Shown here one piece after another: positions 31,697-39,894 of a DNA stretch of 64,000 nucleotides (position 1 is the first letter of the stretch; each line of letters begins with the position of its first letter). Source of the stretch: Ideonella alba (GTDB lineage: Bacteria; Pseudomonadota; Gammaproteobacteria; Burkholderiales; Burkholderiaceae_C); the NCBI RefSeq assembly GCF_018069875.1, contig NZ_JAGQDF010000003.1, positions 186,001 to 250,000 on the forward strand, written 5' to 3'. The translations under genes and the position numbers were made by a program. Below the pieces are notes generated by a model. It saw only the letters and a list, made by a program, of their open reading frames with translations, had not been told where the DNA came from and ran no database searches.

Positions 31697-31794
31697 GGGC
31701 GTCTCCTCGGCGCGGCGGCGCCTGGGCGGATGCTAGCGAGTGCCAACGGCACCAAAGGCCGGAACTGGCCGGGGAGCGCCCACCAATCCGTGCC

Positions 31795-31800
31795 GATAAT
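31795..31800 (+). promoter_or_regulatory. -10 candidate GATAAT of the PBP1A gene
   Basis: GATAAT matches the -10 consensus at five of six positions and lies 27 bases before the ATG at 31828. No clear -35 is present. Confidence 0.35.
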
Positions 31801-31827
31801 GCCCCGGTTCCGGCCGCCCGATCGCCC

Positions 31828-34221
31828 ATGCCTCTTGTTCCACCCGCCTCACCGGCCCGCCGCCGCGGCTTCGTGTTCTCGTCGCTGCTGCTGATCCTGG
31901 CGCTGCTGGCCGTGCTGGCGGGCCTGGCATCGGCCGCGGCGGTGGCCATCATCTACCCGCAGCTGCCGCCGCTGGATGAGCTGACCCACTACCAGCCGCG
32001 CCAGCCGCTGCAGGTGCTCACCCGCGAGGGCATCGAGATCGCCCAGTTCGGCAGCGAGCGGCGCGAGTTCCTGCCGCTGGCGCAGATCCCCACGCGCATG
32101 CAGGACATCCTGGTGGCGGTCGAGGACGTGCGCTTTCGCGAGCATGGCGGCATCGATTACCGCGGCATCGCCCGTGCGCTGCTGGCCAACCTGGCCGGCC
32201 GGCGCGAGGGGGCGTCCACCATCACCCAGCAGGTGGCGCGCAACTTCTACCTGTCGTCGCGCCGCACCGTGGAGCGCAAGCTCAAGGAGGCGGCGCTGGC
32301 GCTGAAGATCGAGCAGCAGCTCAGCAAGGACCAGATCCTCGAGCTGTACATGAACCAGATCTACCTGGGCCAGCGCGCCTATGGCTTTGGCGCGGCGGCG
32401 CGGGTGTATTTCGGCAAGCCGCTGGCCGAGTGCAGCGTGGCCGAGATGGCGATGCTCGCCGGCCTGCCCAAGAACCCCAGCTTCGCCAACCCGATCACCC
32501 ACTTCGAGCGCGCCACCGCCCGCCAGCGCGTGGTGCTGGGCCGGCTGCTGGCCACCGGCACGATCACCCAGGACGAACACGACGCGGCCGTGGCGCAGAA
32601 GCTGGTGGTGCGCACCCAGGGCCAGACCGATGTGCATGCCGAGTACGTGGCCGAGATGGCCCGGCGCGAGGTGTTCGCGCGGCTGGGCGACAAGGCCTAC
32701 ACCACCGGCGTCAAGGTCACCACCTCGCTGGTCGCGGCCGAGCAGCAGGCGGCCTGGCTGTCACTGCGCAAGAGCCTGCTCGACCATGAGCGCCGCCAGC
32801 CCTGGCGAGGCCCCGAGGATGAGGTGACCCTGCCCGACGATGCCGATGACGCGGCCATTGCGGCGGCGCTGAAGGACAGCCGCGACGACGAGGACCTGCG
32901 CCTGGCCATCGTGCTGCAGGCCAGCCCGCGCGAGCTGACCGCCCGCCTGGCCAACGGCGACACGGTCACGCTCAGCGGCGACGGTCTGCGCCTGGCGCAA
33001 AGCGGCCTGGGCCCCAAGGCCAGCGACGCGCTGCGCGTGCAGCGCGGCTCGATCATCCGCGTGGCCGCCACCGCCAAGGGCGGCTGGACCATCGCCCAGT
33101 GGCCCGAGGCCGAAGGCGCGCTGGTCGCGCTGGACAGCGCCACCGGTCGCGTGCGCGCGCTGGTGGGCGGCTACGACTTCGCGCGCCAGCCCTTCAACCA
33201 CGCCACCCAGGCCTGGCGCCAGCCCGGCTCCAGCTTCAAGCCGCTGCTCTATTCGGCGGCGCTGGAGCAGGGCGTGATGCCGGCCACCCGCATCAACGAT
33301 GCGCCGCTGACCATCGGCGACTGGAGCCCGCAGAACAGCGACGGCCAGTTCGACGGTCCGCTGACGCTGCGCCAGGCGCTGGCCAAGTCGAAGAACCTGG
33401 TCAGCGTGCGCCTGCTGCAGCAGATCGGCGTGCCCACGGTGCGCGACTGGGCCGAGCGCTTCGGCCTGGATCGCGACAAGCAGCCCGACAACCTCACCTT
33501 GGCGCTGGGCGCCGGCAGCGTCACGCCGATGCAGATGGCCGCGGCCTATGCGGTGTTCGCCAATGGCGGCTTCAAGGTGACGCCGCGGGTGATCGAGAAG
33601 ATCGTCGACGCCCAGGGCACGGTGCTCTACGAGGCGCCGGCCGCGCCCGCGCTGGTGGAGGCGGCGGCACCTGCCGCGTCCGGGGTGTCGGCGGCCGAGA
33701 CCGCCTCGGCTCCGGCCAGCGCCGCGCCCGCCGCGGTGGCCGCTGCCGCCAGCGCGGCCGATGGCGCGCGGGTGCTGCCGGCGCGCAACGCCTTCCTCAC
33801 CCGCGCGCTGCTGCAGGAGGTCACCCGCAGCGGCACCGCGGCGCGCGCCCAGGCCACGCTCAAGCGACCGGATGTCTACGGCAAGACCGGCACCACCAAC
33901 GACGCGGTCGACGCCTGGTTCGCCGGCTTCCAGCCCAGCATCGTGGCGGTGGTCTGGATCGGCTACGACGAGCCGCGCAGCCTGGGCGCGCGCGAGAGCG
34001 GCGGCGGCCTGGCGCTGCCGGCCTGGCTGGGCTACATGCAGCAGGCGCTCAAGGGCGTGCCGGTGGCCCCTGACGCGCCGCCCGAGGGCGTGGTGAGCGT
34101 GGACGGCGACTGGCGCTACGCCGAGTTCGCTGGTGGCGGCTTCGTGGAGCGCATCGGCCTGGAGGCTGAGCCGCCGCCGCCCGCCGCGTCGGCCGCATCC
34201 ACCGCCGCCTCCGGTCCCTGA
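31828..34221 (+). CDS. mrcA: Penicillin-binding protein 1A (bifunctional peptidoglycan synthase)
   Basis: This 797-residue protein has a short cytoplasmic tail and one membrane anchor (about 12-38). The glycosyltransferase (GT51) domain (about 60-235) carries EDVRFREHGGIDYRG and the GASTITQQVARN motif. The transpeptidase domain (about 430-740) has the SxxK motif with nucleophile S468, an SKN motif (KSKNLV near 520) and KTGTT at 686. An Ala-rich insertion lies near 610-650. It polymerises and cross-links peptidoglycan in the periplasm. The class is standard; the separate PBP1A regulatory partners are not encoded nearby. Confidence 0.94.
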   Translation: MPLVPPASPARRRGFVFSSLLLILALLAVLAGLASAAAVAIIYPQLPPLDELTHYQPRQPLQVLTREGIEIAQFGSERREFLPLAQIPTRMQDILVAVEDVRFREHGGIDYRGIARALLANLAGRREGASTITQQVARNFYLSSRRTVERKLKEAALALKIEQQLSKDQILELYMNQIYLGQRAYGFGAAARVYFGKPLAECSVAEMAMLAGLPKNPSFANPITHFERATARQRVVLGRLLATGTITQDEHDAAVAQKLVVRTQGQTDVHAEYVAEMARREVFARLGDKAYTTGVKVTTSLVAAEQQAAWLSLRKSLLDHERRQPWRGPEDEVTLPDDADDAAIAAALKDSRDDEDLRLAIVLQASPRELTARLANGDTVTLSGDGLRLAQSGLGPKASDALRVQRGSIIRVAATAKGGWTIAQWPEAEGALVALDSATGRVRALVGGYDFARQPFNHATQAWRQPGSSFKPLLYSAALEQGVMPATRINDAPLTIGDWSPQNSDGQFDGPLTLRQALAKSKNLVSVRLLQQIGVPTVRDWAERFGLDRDKQPDNLTLALGAGSVTPMQMAAAYAVFANGGFKVTPRVIEKIVDAQGTVLYEAPAAPALVEAAAPAASGVSAAETASAPASAAPAAVAAAASAADGARVLPARNAFLTRALLQEVTRSGTAARAQATLKRPDVYGKTGTTNDAVDAWFAGFQPSIVAVVWIGYDEPRSLGARESGGGLALPAWLGYMQQALKGVPVAPDAPPEGVVSVDGDWRYAEFAGGGFVERIGLEAEPPPPAASAASTAASGP

Positions 34222-34277
34222 GCGCCGCGCGCGAGAATGCACAGCCAGGGCCTGCGGGCCCCGATCCGGAGAACACG

Positions 34278-34655
34278 ATGCGCACCCTGATGACGGCCCT
34301 CGCCGCCGCGCTGCTGGCCAGTGCGGCTGGCGCCACGCCGGCCGAGAACGACGCCGCGATGATGAAGCTGGCCACCGACCGTGGCTGCATGGCCTGCCAC
34401 ACGCTGCAGCCCGCGGCACCCCGCGCCGACGGCCTGCCGCCGATCGCGCCGGCCTGGCGCGATGTCTCGATCAAGTACCGCAACGACCCGCGCGCCCACG
34501 ACACACTCACCCGCACCGTGCTGGACGGCAGCAACCCCGCAGGCCGCCACTGGGTGGGCAAGGTCTCGCCGGCCAACATGCCGCCGCAGGCCGGCACGGT
34601 CAGTGCCGACGAGGCGCGCATGCTGGTCAACTGGCTGCTGGTGCTGGTGCCCTGA
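34278..34655 (+). CDS. Small periplasmic class I cytochrome c
   Basis: The 125-residue protein has a signal peptide (about 1-19, ending AGA), a single heme-binding CMACH (37-41) and a distal Met in NMPPQ near 104, which would be the sixth heme ligand. The size fits a monoheme cytochrome c of the c5/c551 kind that carries electrons in the periplasm. It lies 56 bases after the PBP1A gene in the same direction. No obvious partner enzyme is adjacent. Confidence 0.88.
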   Translation: MRTLMTALAAALLASAAGATPAENDAAMMKLATDRGCMACHTLQPAAPRADGLPPIAPAWRDVSIKYRNDPRAHDTLTRTVLDGSNPAGRHWVGKVSPANMPPQAGTVSADEARMLVNWLLVLVP

Positions 34656-34721
34656 TCGACAGGCCGCGGCTCAGCGCGTCGGCGTCAGGGCTTGCAGCCG
34701 CAACGCCAGAGCTGACGCATT

Positions 34722-34736
34722 GAGTCAGCCCACGTG
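34722..34736 (+). repeat. Left copy of an imperfect direct repeat flanking the lower-GC patch
   Basis: GAGTCAGCCCACGTG here and GAGTCAGTCCACATG at 36085-36099 match at 13 of 15 positions. They bracket the HEAT-like gene and its truncated neighbour, about 1.36 kb apart. This could be a trace of insertion, or chance. Confidence 0.3.
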
Positions 34737-34767
34737 GGCGTTGATCAGGCGGCCCAGGGCATCATAG

Positions 34768-35052
34768 AACCGCAGCGCGGTCGGTGCGCGTGAAAACGTC
34801 CGTGTTCGGTATAGGGGGCGCACTTCGAACTTGAGAGCGCCTTCTGTTAACTTGCGCGTCGAGCCATCGCGTCCCGGCACCTGCGATTGGAAAATCAAGA
34901 GTGGGGCCGATAAAGTCAAGATCTCGCACTTCACCGGCTACTGGTCAATTGGGTCGACAGAAGTAGGGAAGGGTGTCAGGGTCCAGGCAAATGTGTGGCA
35001 GAAATTTCAGGACCATGCGATCCACCAAAATATAAATTCGCCGGTTCAATAA
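34768..35052 (+). pseudogene. 5'-truncated coding fragment upstream of the HEAT-like gene
   Basis: The frame is open from just after a TAG at 34765-34767 to a TAA at 35050-35052 (94 codons), but has no ATG or GTG start and only a TTG at 34831 without a ribosome site. The last 70 residues look like a folded beta-rich domain, with SGADKVKISHFTGYWS and KGVRVQANVW stretches. The composition is lower in GC than the chromosome around it. It ends 11 bases before the HEAT-like gene, as an upstream operon partner would. I read it as the remnant of a larger gene of unknown function. Confidence 0.35.
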
Positions 35053-35063
35053 GGAGGCTCATC

Positions 35064-36071
35064 ATGAGAAGCAACTGGATATTCACGATCTTACTGCTTT
35101 TGTGCGCAAGTGCGAGCGCCACCTTGGTACCGTCGGTCGATACTCAAGACTTGATCAGACAAGCTGATGTCATCGTGATGGGGACTCTATCTGAACAGGA
35201 CAGATCCGATACCCCGCCTGCGCGAGGCAAAGTTCACGTCACCGCCGTGATGAGGGGAAGCAACGCCCTACTTGGCAACCAGCTGGAAGTTGCATGGAGT
35301 GTTCCTTCGGAACTGGTTCGATCGCGTGCGAACGGCCTCTGGTTCTTGACTGCAGACAGGGAGCGCGGCAACTACCGCTCAGCAGGTCAAACCTCTCTGC
35401 CTGCCATTGTTGTGGTCGCGAGTTCCCGATTAGAGCCATCAACAGCGGTTGAGAGTCAGGTTGCCAAAATCTTGGCAGACACGATTGCGTCCGATGACCG
35501 GTCAATCTGTGACGCAGCCAATGCGCCAAGCACTTCAAAAAACTGTGCCCCTGCGAGACGAAAGGAGGCGCTGGATGCGCTACTCAGGCTTCCACGGTCC
35601 GAGGTATCCGAGCAGTTGCTGATATTGGCAAACCATCCCGTTCCAGAAGTTTCCCTGCTGGCCACTGCAGGCCTGGTGGACCTTGGTATGTCGGGACATG
35701 TGCATCGTGTTTTCGACCTGCTGTTGCACCCCTCAGAGAGTGAGATGATTGCCGCTCGCCAGCTCGCCTTGGCGATGGCCAGAAGCGCAAATGGCATCAT
35801 TCCGGCCGAACAGTTTGTAATAATGTATACGTCAGCGGATAAATATATCCGACGCAGCGCGCTTGATGGACTTCGTTCGGCTGCCACTGAGAAGGAGCTG
35901 CCATTCTTGATGAAATTGCTGGAGGACAGGGAATTCAGCGTTCGATTCATGGCTGCCAACACGATGCTAAGAATTTCCGGGCAGGATCGATTGGACGAGG
36001 CGAACTTCCGACAGCAAGAGAACTCACTGAAAGTCAAGTTAAAGACGTGGGCCAACACCCGGGCTCGCTAG
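35064..36071 (+). CDS. Secreted HEAT-repeat-like protein of unknown function, lower GC
   Basis: This 335-residue protein has a signal peptide (about 1-19, ending ASA). A first domain (about 20-135) is beta-rich. After a Cys-containing linker, alpha-helical repeats follow (about 160-320) of HEAT/PBS-lyase style, for example LILANHPVPEVSLLATAGL and IRRSALDGLRSAA. A very strong AAGGAGG lies 7 bases before the ATG. Codon use is clearly less GC-biased than in the neighbours (many AAT, ATA, TCA and CGA codons), which suggests recent transfer. I do not recognise a family with a known role. Confidence 0.7.
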   Translation: MRSNWIFTILLLLCASASATLVPSVDTQDLIRQADVIVMGTLSEQDRSDTPPARGKVHVTAVMRGSNALLGNQLEVAWSVPSELVRSRANGLWFLTADRERGNYRSAGQTSLPAIVVVASSRLEPSTAVESQVAKILADTIASDDRSICDAANAPSTSKNCAPARRKEALDALLRLPRSEVSEQLLILANHPVPEVSLLATAGLVDLGMSGHVHRVFDLLLHPSESEMIAARQLALAMARSANGIIPAEQFVIMYTSADKYIRRSALDGLRSAATEKELPFLMKLLEDREFSVRFMAANTMLRISGQDRLDEANFRQQENSLKVKLKTWANTRAR

Positions 36072-36202
36072 TGTGGTGTCCCACGAGTCAGTCCACATGA
36101 AATTGCGTCTTCGGTCCCATGGCGGCGTTGCACATCCTCGCGATACCACCTTGTATCGCTGCGGTTTGCGCCTTGCTCTGAACCCTCATCCATCGATTTC
36201 AT
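36068..36202 (-). CDS. Possible 44-residue small ORF
   Basis: This frame starts at an ATG with a strong AAGGAGG 8 bases upstream and ends at 36068, overlapping the HEAT-like stop on the other strand. The product is hydrophilic and matches nothing I know. The ribosome site is the only real support. An overlapping frame inside it also reads as a plausible 33-residue peptide, so it may be debris of a mobile element. Confidence 0.25.
   Translation of the reverse strand: MKSMDEGSEQGANRSDTRWYREDVQRRHGTEDAISCGLTRGTPH
36085..36099 (+). repeat. Right copy of the imperfect direct repeat flanking the lower-GC patch
   Basis: It matches the copy at 34722-34736 at 13 of 15 positions and lies 14 bases after the HEAT-like stop codon. 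Confidence 0.3.
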
Positions 36203-36245
36203 GTCGTGCACCTCCTTGCGGGACACCGCACCAGGCGGCTGAGCC

Positions 36246-37760
36246 TTACCCCAGCGGCACCGGCACAAAGATCGTTTCGCCGTCGCGCCGCACCAGCAGG
36301 GCCACCTGCTTGGGGTGGTTCTTGAGCAGCGCGCGCAGCTGATCGACCGAGGTCAGCGGCTGGCCGTTGACCGCCAGCACCACGTCACCGGCCTGGATGC
36401 CGGCGCGCGCCGCGGCGCCGCCGCTGTCCTGCACCAGCAGGCCGCCCCGCTCGGCGCCGGCCTCGCGGCGCTCGTCCTTGTCCAGCGGGCGCAGCGCCAG
36501 GCCCAGGCGGGGCGTGTCGGCGTCGCCGGCCGGCGCCGCATCGGCGGTATCGTCACCGGCGCGGCCCAGCCGGGCCTCCAGCGTGCGCTCGGCGCGGTCG
36601 CGCCAGACGCCCAGCTTCAGCGTCTCGCCCGGCGCGGCCTGGCTGACCAGCGAGGACAGGCTGCCGGCCTGCACCACCTTTTCGCCATTGACCGAGATGA
36701 TCACGTCGCCCGGCTTCAGCCCGGCCTGCGCCGCGGCGCTGCCCTTGTCGACCTTGGCGATCAGCGCGCCGTCCGGGCGCGGCATGCCGAAGGACTCGGC
36801 CAGCGCCTGGTTGACGTCCTGCACCGACACGCCCAGGCGGCCATGCTCGGCGCGGCCGTGGGCCACGATCTGGTCCTTGACCTTCAGCGCCACATTGATC
36901 GGGATCGCGAAGCTCAGGCCCTGGAAGCCGCCGCTCTCGGTGTAGATCTGCGCATTGATACCCACCACGCTGCCGCTGCCATCGAACAGCGGCCCGCCCG
37001 AGTTGCCGGGGTTGACCGCGGCATCGGTCTGGATGAAGGGCACGGCCGAGTCGCCGGGCAGCGAGCGGCCCTTGGCGCTGACGATGCCTTGCGTGGCGGT
37101 CTGCTCCAGGCCGTAGGGCGCGCCGATTGCCAGCACGCGGTCGCCCACCTCGATCTGCCGGGCGTCGCCCAGGCGCACCGTGGGCAGGCCGCGGGCGTCG
37201 ATCTTCAGCACCGCCACGTCGGTGGCCGGATCGGAGCCCAGCACCTTGGCGCTGAACTCGCGCCGATCGCTCAGGCGCACGCTGACCTCCTTGGCCTCGC
37301 GCACCACGTGGGCGTTGGTCAGGATCAGGCCGTCGGCGCTGACGATGAAGCCCGAGCCCTGGCCGCGGAACGGCACCTGCGGCGCCGGGCCGCGGCTGCG
37401 GCCGCGCCCTTGCAGGCCGGGCATGCCGCGGAAGAACTGGAAGAAGGGGTCGTCGGCCAGGCCGGGCGGCAGGCCGCCGTCCTCGTCGCTGGCGGCGTGG
37501 GTGCCCGAGACCATCACGCCCACCACCGCCGGGCCGTTCAGGCGCACGATGCTGCGGTAGTCGGGCAGGGCGCCGGGGGGCAGCGGCGCCACCGCCGGCG
37601 GCGTGGTGGCGGCCGCGGCGGCCTGCGCGGTGGCGGTCTTGTCATGGCCGCCCAGCCAGGCGGGCAGGTCGATCGCGGCGGCGCTGCCGGCGGCCACCAG
37701 GCCGGCGGTCAGGCTGGCGGTGGCGAGGACGGTGGCCAGGGTGCGGGAGGGGGTGGACAT
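36246..37760 (-). CDS. htrA: HtrA/DegP-type periplasmic serine protease with two PDZ domains
   Basis: The 504-residue protein has a signal peptide (about 1-29), an S1C trypsin-like domain with the catalytic triad H151 (TNAHVV), D181 (ATDVAVLKI) and S254 (GNSGGPLF), and two PDZ domains (about 300-385 and 415-495). An FFRG-x-PGLQGRGR segment near 108-122 forms the flexible LA-type loop. It degrades or refolds damaged periplasmic proteins. It lies 101 bases downstream of the sensor kinase gene in the same direction. Tandem boxes in that gap suggest that the two-component system controls it. Confidence 0.94.
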   Translation of the reverse strand: MSTPSRTLATVLATASLTAGLVAAGSAAAIDLPAWLGGHDKTATAQAAAAATTPPAVAPLPPGALPDYRSIVRLNGPAVVGVMVSGTHAASDEDGGLPPGLADDPFFQFFRGMPGLQGRGRSRGPAPQVPFRGQGSGFIVSADGLILTNAHVVREAKEVSVRLSDRREFSAKVLGSDPATDVAVLKIDARGLPTVRLGDARQIEVGDRVLAIGAPYGLEQTATQGIVSAKGRSLPGDSAVPFIQTDAAVNPGNSGGPLFDGSGSVVGINAQIYTESGGFQGLSFAIPINVALKVKDQIVAHGRAEHGRLGVSVQDVNQALAESFGMPRPDGALIAKVDKGSAAAQAGLKPGDVIISVNGEKVVQAGSLSSLVSQAAPGETLKLGVWRDRAERTLEARLGRAGDDTADAAPAGDADTPRLGLALRPLDKDERREAGAERGGLLVQDSGGAAARAGIQAGDVVLAVNGQPLTSVDQLRALLKNHPKQVALLVRRDGETIFVPVPLG

Positions 37761-37830
37761 CGCGGAGCTCCTTGAGGTTGAAGCGATGCCTGCACGGTAG
37801 GCCCGGGCGCGGGCGCGGGCATGAGGCCCC

Positions 37831-37860
37831 GATGAAGCGAGGATGAAGCGAACGTGAAGG
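37831..37860 (-). promoter_or_regulatory. Tandem TTCAT boxes, candidate OmpR-family response-regulator site upstream of htrA
   Basis: On the minus strand TTCA, TTCAT and TTCAT recur at 11-base intervals (the plus strand shows GATGAAGCGA twice, at 37831-37840 and 37842-37851, then GTGAAGG). Head-to-tail repeats with one-helical-turn spacing are typical of OmpR/PhoB-family dimers. The site is 71-100 bases upstream of the htrA start, directly after the sensor kinase gene. Confidence 0.55.
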
Positions 37861-37861
37861 C

Positions 37862-39160
37862 TCAGACCGGCAGCCGCAGGCTGACCCGCAGCCCGCCTTC
37901 GGGCGATGTGCCCAGTTCGGGCTCGGCGCCATGGCGGCGCGCCACCGACTGCACGATCGCCAGGCCCAGGCCGCTGCCGTCGGCGGCGCCGCTGTCGCGG
38001 CGCCAGAAGCGGTCGAAGGCGCGCGCGCGCTCGGCCGGCGGGATGCCGGGGCCGCTGTCGTCCACGCTCAGGCGCACGCCGCCGGGCTCGGGCGCCAGCC
38101 GCACGCACAGGCGACCGCCAGGCGGCGTGTAGCGGCTGGCGTTGTCCACCAGGTTGCGCAGCAGCGCGTACAGCGCGGTGCGCTCGCCGGGCACCACGCA
38201 CGGCGCCTCGTCGCCCTCCAGCGCCAGCTGCTGCCCCTTGGCCTGCACCAGCGGCCACTGCGCGGCGATCACCTCGCGCGCCAGCGCGGCCAGGTCCACC
38301 GGCTGGTGTGCGCTGCCCGGGTCGGCCTCGCTGCGGGCCAGTTGCAGCAGTTGCTCGACCAGGCGCTGGGCGCGCGCGATGCCCTCGCCCAGCGCCGCCT
38401 GGGCCTGCGCCCGTGCCACCTCATCGGTCGACCGCTGCAGGGCCTGCAGCTGCAGCTTCAGCGCGGTCAGCGGCGAGCGCAGCTCGTGCGCCGCGTCGGC
38501 CAGGAAGGCGCGCTGGCCGGCCAGCGTGGCGTCCAGCCGGGCCAGCAGCGCGTTGAGCGCGGCCACCAGCGGCGCGGTCTCGTCGGGCAGGCCGTGGGTC
38601 GGCAGTGGCGCCAGCGACGCGGCGTCGCGCTGGCGCAGCTCGGCGGCCAGGCGCGCCAGCGGCTGCAGGAAATGGCTGACCAGCCACCACACCAGGGCCG
38701 CCAGTGGCACCGACAGCACGCCCAGCGGCGCCACGCTGCGCAGCGCCGCGCCGGCCGCCAGCTGGCGCCGGATCGCTTGCGGCTGCGCCACCTGGATCAC
38801 CCGGCCCTGGGCCAGCACCGCGTAGCTGCGCCAGGTCTGGGCGCCGGTGTCCACATCGGCCAGGCCCAGCGCGGCGCGGCCGGGCAGGTCGGTGTGGCGG
38901 CGCGAGGCATAGATGGCGCGGCCATCGACCGACCAGATCTGCACCACGAAGTCGAGCTGGGTGTCGGCCAGCGCCTCGGCCTGCTCGGGCGCCACCTGGC
39001 CCTGGTCGCGCAGCGACAGCGCCATCTGCTGCAGCTGGTAGTCGAACAGCGATTCGGTCTCGGCCAGCACCGCGCGGTAGGTCAGCGCGGCCATGGCCAG
39101 CGCGGCAGCGGCCAGCGCGGCCAGCAGCGCCGCCAGCAGGCGCAAGCGGATCGATTTCAC
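37862..39160 (-). CDS. Sensor histidine kinase, QseC/TctE-like
   Basis: The 432-residue protein has two membrane helices (about 7-30 and 140-165) around a periplasmic sensor domain of about 110 residues that resembles the 2CSK_N/QseC type (FDYQLQQMALSLRDQ). The cytoplasm holds a HAMP-like linker, HisKA with the phospho-His in DAAHELRSPLTALKLQ near 242, and a HATPase domain with NASRYTPPGG and GSGLGLAI. It starts with GTG at 39160, overlapping the regulator stop by 4 bases. With the regulator and htrA it forms a probable envelope-stress system; the signal is not known. Confidence 0.92.
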   Translation of the reverse strand: MKSIRLRLLAALLAALAAAALAMAALTYRAVLAETESLFDYQLQQMALSLRDQGQVAPEQAEALADTQLDFVVQIWSVDGRAIYASRRHTDLPGRAALGLADVDTGAQTWRSYAVLAQGRVIQVAQPQAIRRQLAAGAALRSVAPLGVLSVPLAALVWWLVSHFLQPLARLAAELRQRDAASLAPLPTHGLPDETAPLVAALNALLARLDATLAGQRAFLADAAHELRSPLTALKLQLQALQRSTDEVARAQAQAALGEGIARAQRLVEQLLQLARSEADPGSAHQPVDLAALAREVIAAQWPLVQAKGQQLALEGDEAPCVVPGERTALYALLRNLVDNASRYTPPGGRLCVRLAPEPGGVRLSVDDSGPGIPPAERARAFDRFWRRDSGAADGSGLGLAIVQSVARRHGAEPELGTSPEGGLRVSLRLPV

Positions 39161-39852
39161 GCGCCGGGCTCCGCCAGGAAGTAGCCCACGCCGCGCACCG
39201 TGCCGATGCGGCCCTCGCCCAGCTTGCGCCGCAGCTGGTGGATGTAGACCGGCACTGCGTTGCTCTCCACCGCGTCGCCCCAGCCATAGAGGCGATCTTC
39301 CAGCTGCGCGCGTGAGAGCAGCGCGCCCGGGCGCTGCATCAGGGCCTCGAGCACCGCGAACTCGCGCGCCGACAGCAACACCGGCGCGCCGGCCAGCGTG
39401 ACCTGGCGCGTAGCGGGGTCCAGCACCAGATCGCCATGGCGCAGCTGGGTCTGCGCGCGGCCGCTGCGGCGCCGTCCCACCGCGCGCATGCGCGCCAGCA
39501 GCTCGTCGAACTCGAAGGGCTTGGCCAGGTAGTCGTCGGCGCCCTCGTCCAGGCCGAGGATGCGGTCGGCGGTGGCGTCGCGCGCACTCAGCACGATCAC
39601 CGGCGTGTCGTCGCCGCGGGCGCGCTGCGCGTGCAGCAGCGCCAGGCCATCGCGCCACGCCGGCGGCGCATCGGCCGGGCCGCCGGGCGGCAGGTTCAGG
39701 TCCAGCAGCACCAGGTCGAAGCTCTCGCTGCCCCAGGCCGCGGCGGCGGCGGCGAGGTCACGCACCCAGTCGACGGCATGGCCCTCGGCGCGCAGCGCGG
39801 CGCGCAGGCTGTCGCCGATCATCCGGTCGTCTTCGACAAGCAGCAGGCGCAT
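39157..39852 (-). CDS. OmpR-family response regulator, QseB-like
   Basis: The 231-residue protein has a receiver domain (about 1-118: VEDDRM, phospho-acceptor in LVLLDLNLPPGG, YLAKPFEF) and a winged-helix DNA-binding domain (about 135-228, with LSAREFAVLEALMQRPG and a VYIHQLRRKLG recognition helix). The insertion GGPADAPPAWRD after the phospho-acceptor is unusual in length for the family. It is the first gene of the leftward regulator-kinase-htrA series. The tandem TTCAT boxes upstream of htrA are its likely target. Confidence 0.92.
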   Translation of the reverse strand: MRLLLVEDDRMIGDSLRAALRAEGHAVDWVRDLAAAAAAWGSESFDLVLLDLNLPPGGPADAPPAWRDGLALLHAQRARGDDTPVIVLSARDATADRILGLDEGADDYLAKPFEFDELLARMRAVGRRRSGRAQTQLRHGDLVLDPATRQVTLAGAPVLLSAREFAVLEALMQRPGALLSRAQLEDRLYGWGDAVESNAVPVYIHQLRRKLGEGRIGTVRGVGYFLAEPGA

Positions 39853-39894
39853 GGTGGGGCAGGCGGGGCAGGGCCGCCAGCATAGCCGGGAAGC

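Larger units (their letters stand above)
34656..35063. other. 408-base region without an intact gene; left edge of a lower-GC patch
   Basis: The first 100 bases still have genome-like composition and include a possible 7-bp stem (GCGTCAG at 34682-34688, CTGACGC at 34712-34718) with a long loop. From about 34800 the sequence becomes lower in GC and holds a 5'-truncated open frame (see 34768-35052). On the minus strand a short frame ends at 34725 with good codon bias and the string YDALGRL, which resembles an RHS repeat. A 15-base motif at 34722-34736 recurs at 36085-36099 with two mismatches. Confidence 0.5.

Noticed and set aside
31697-31760. A TTGGCACTC string upstream of the FMN-binding protein gene, resembling half of a CIRCE element.
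   Set aside because: The second half (GAGTGCTAA after nine bases) is absent.
34725-34934. A minus-strand frame ending with YDALGRL, like an RHS repeat.
   Set aside because: Only about 20 residues have good codon bias and the match is one repeat unit. It is too little to call an RHS gene; it is mentioned as a possible remnant only.
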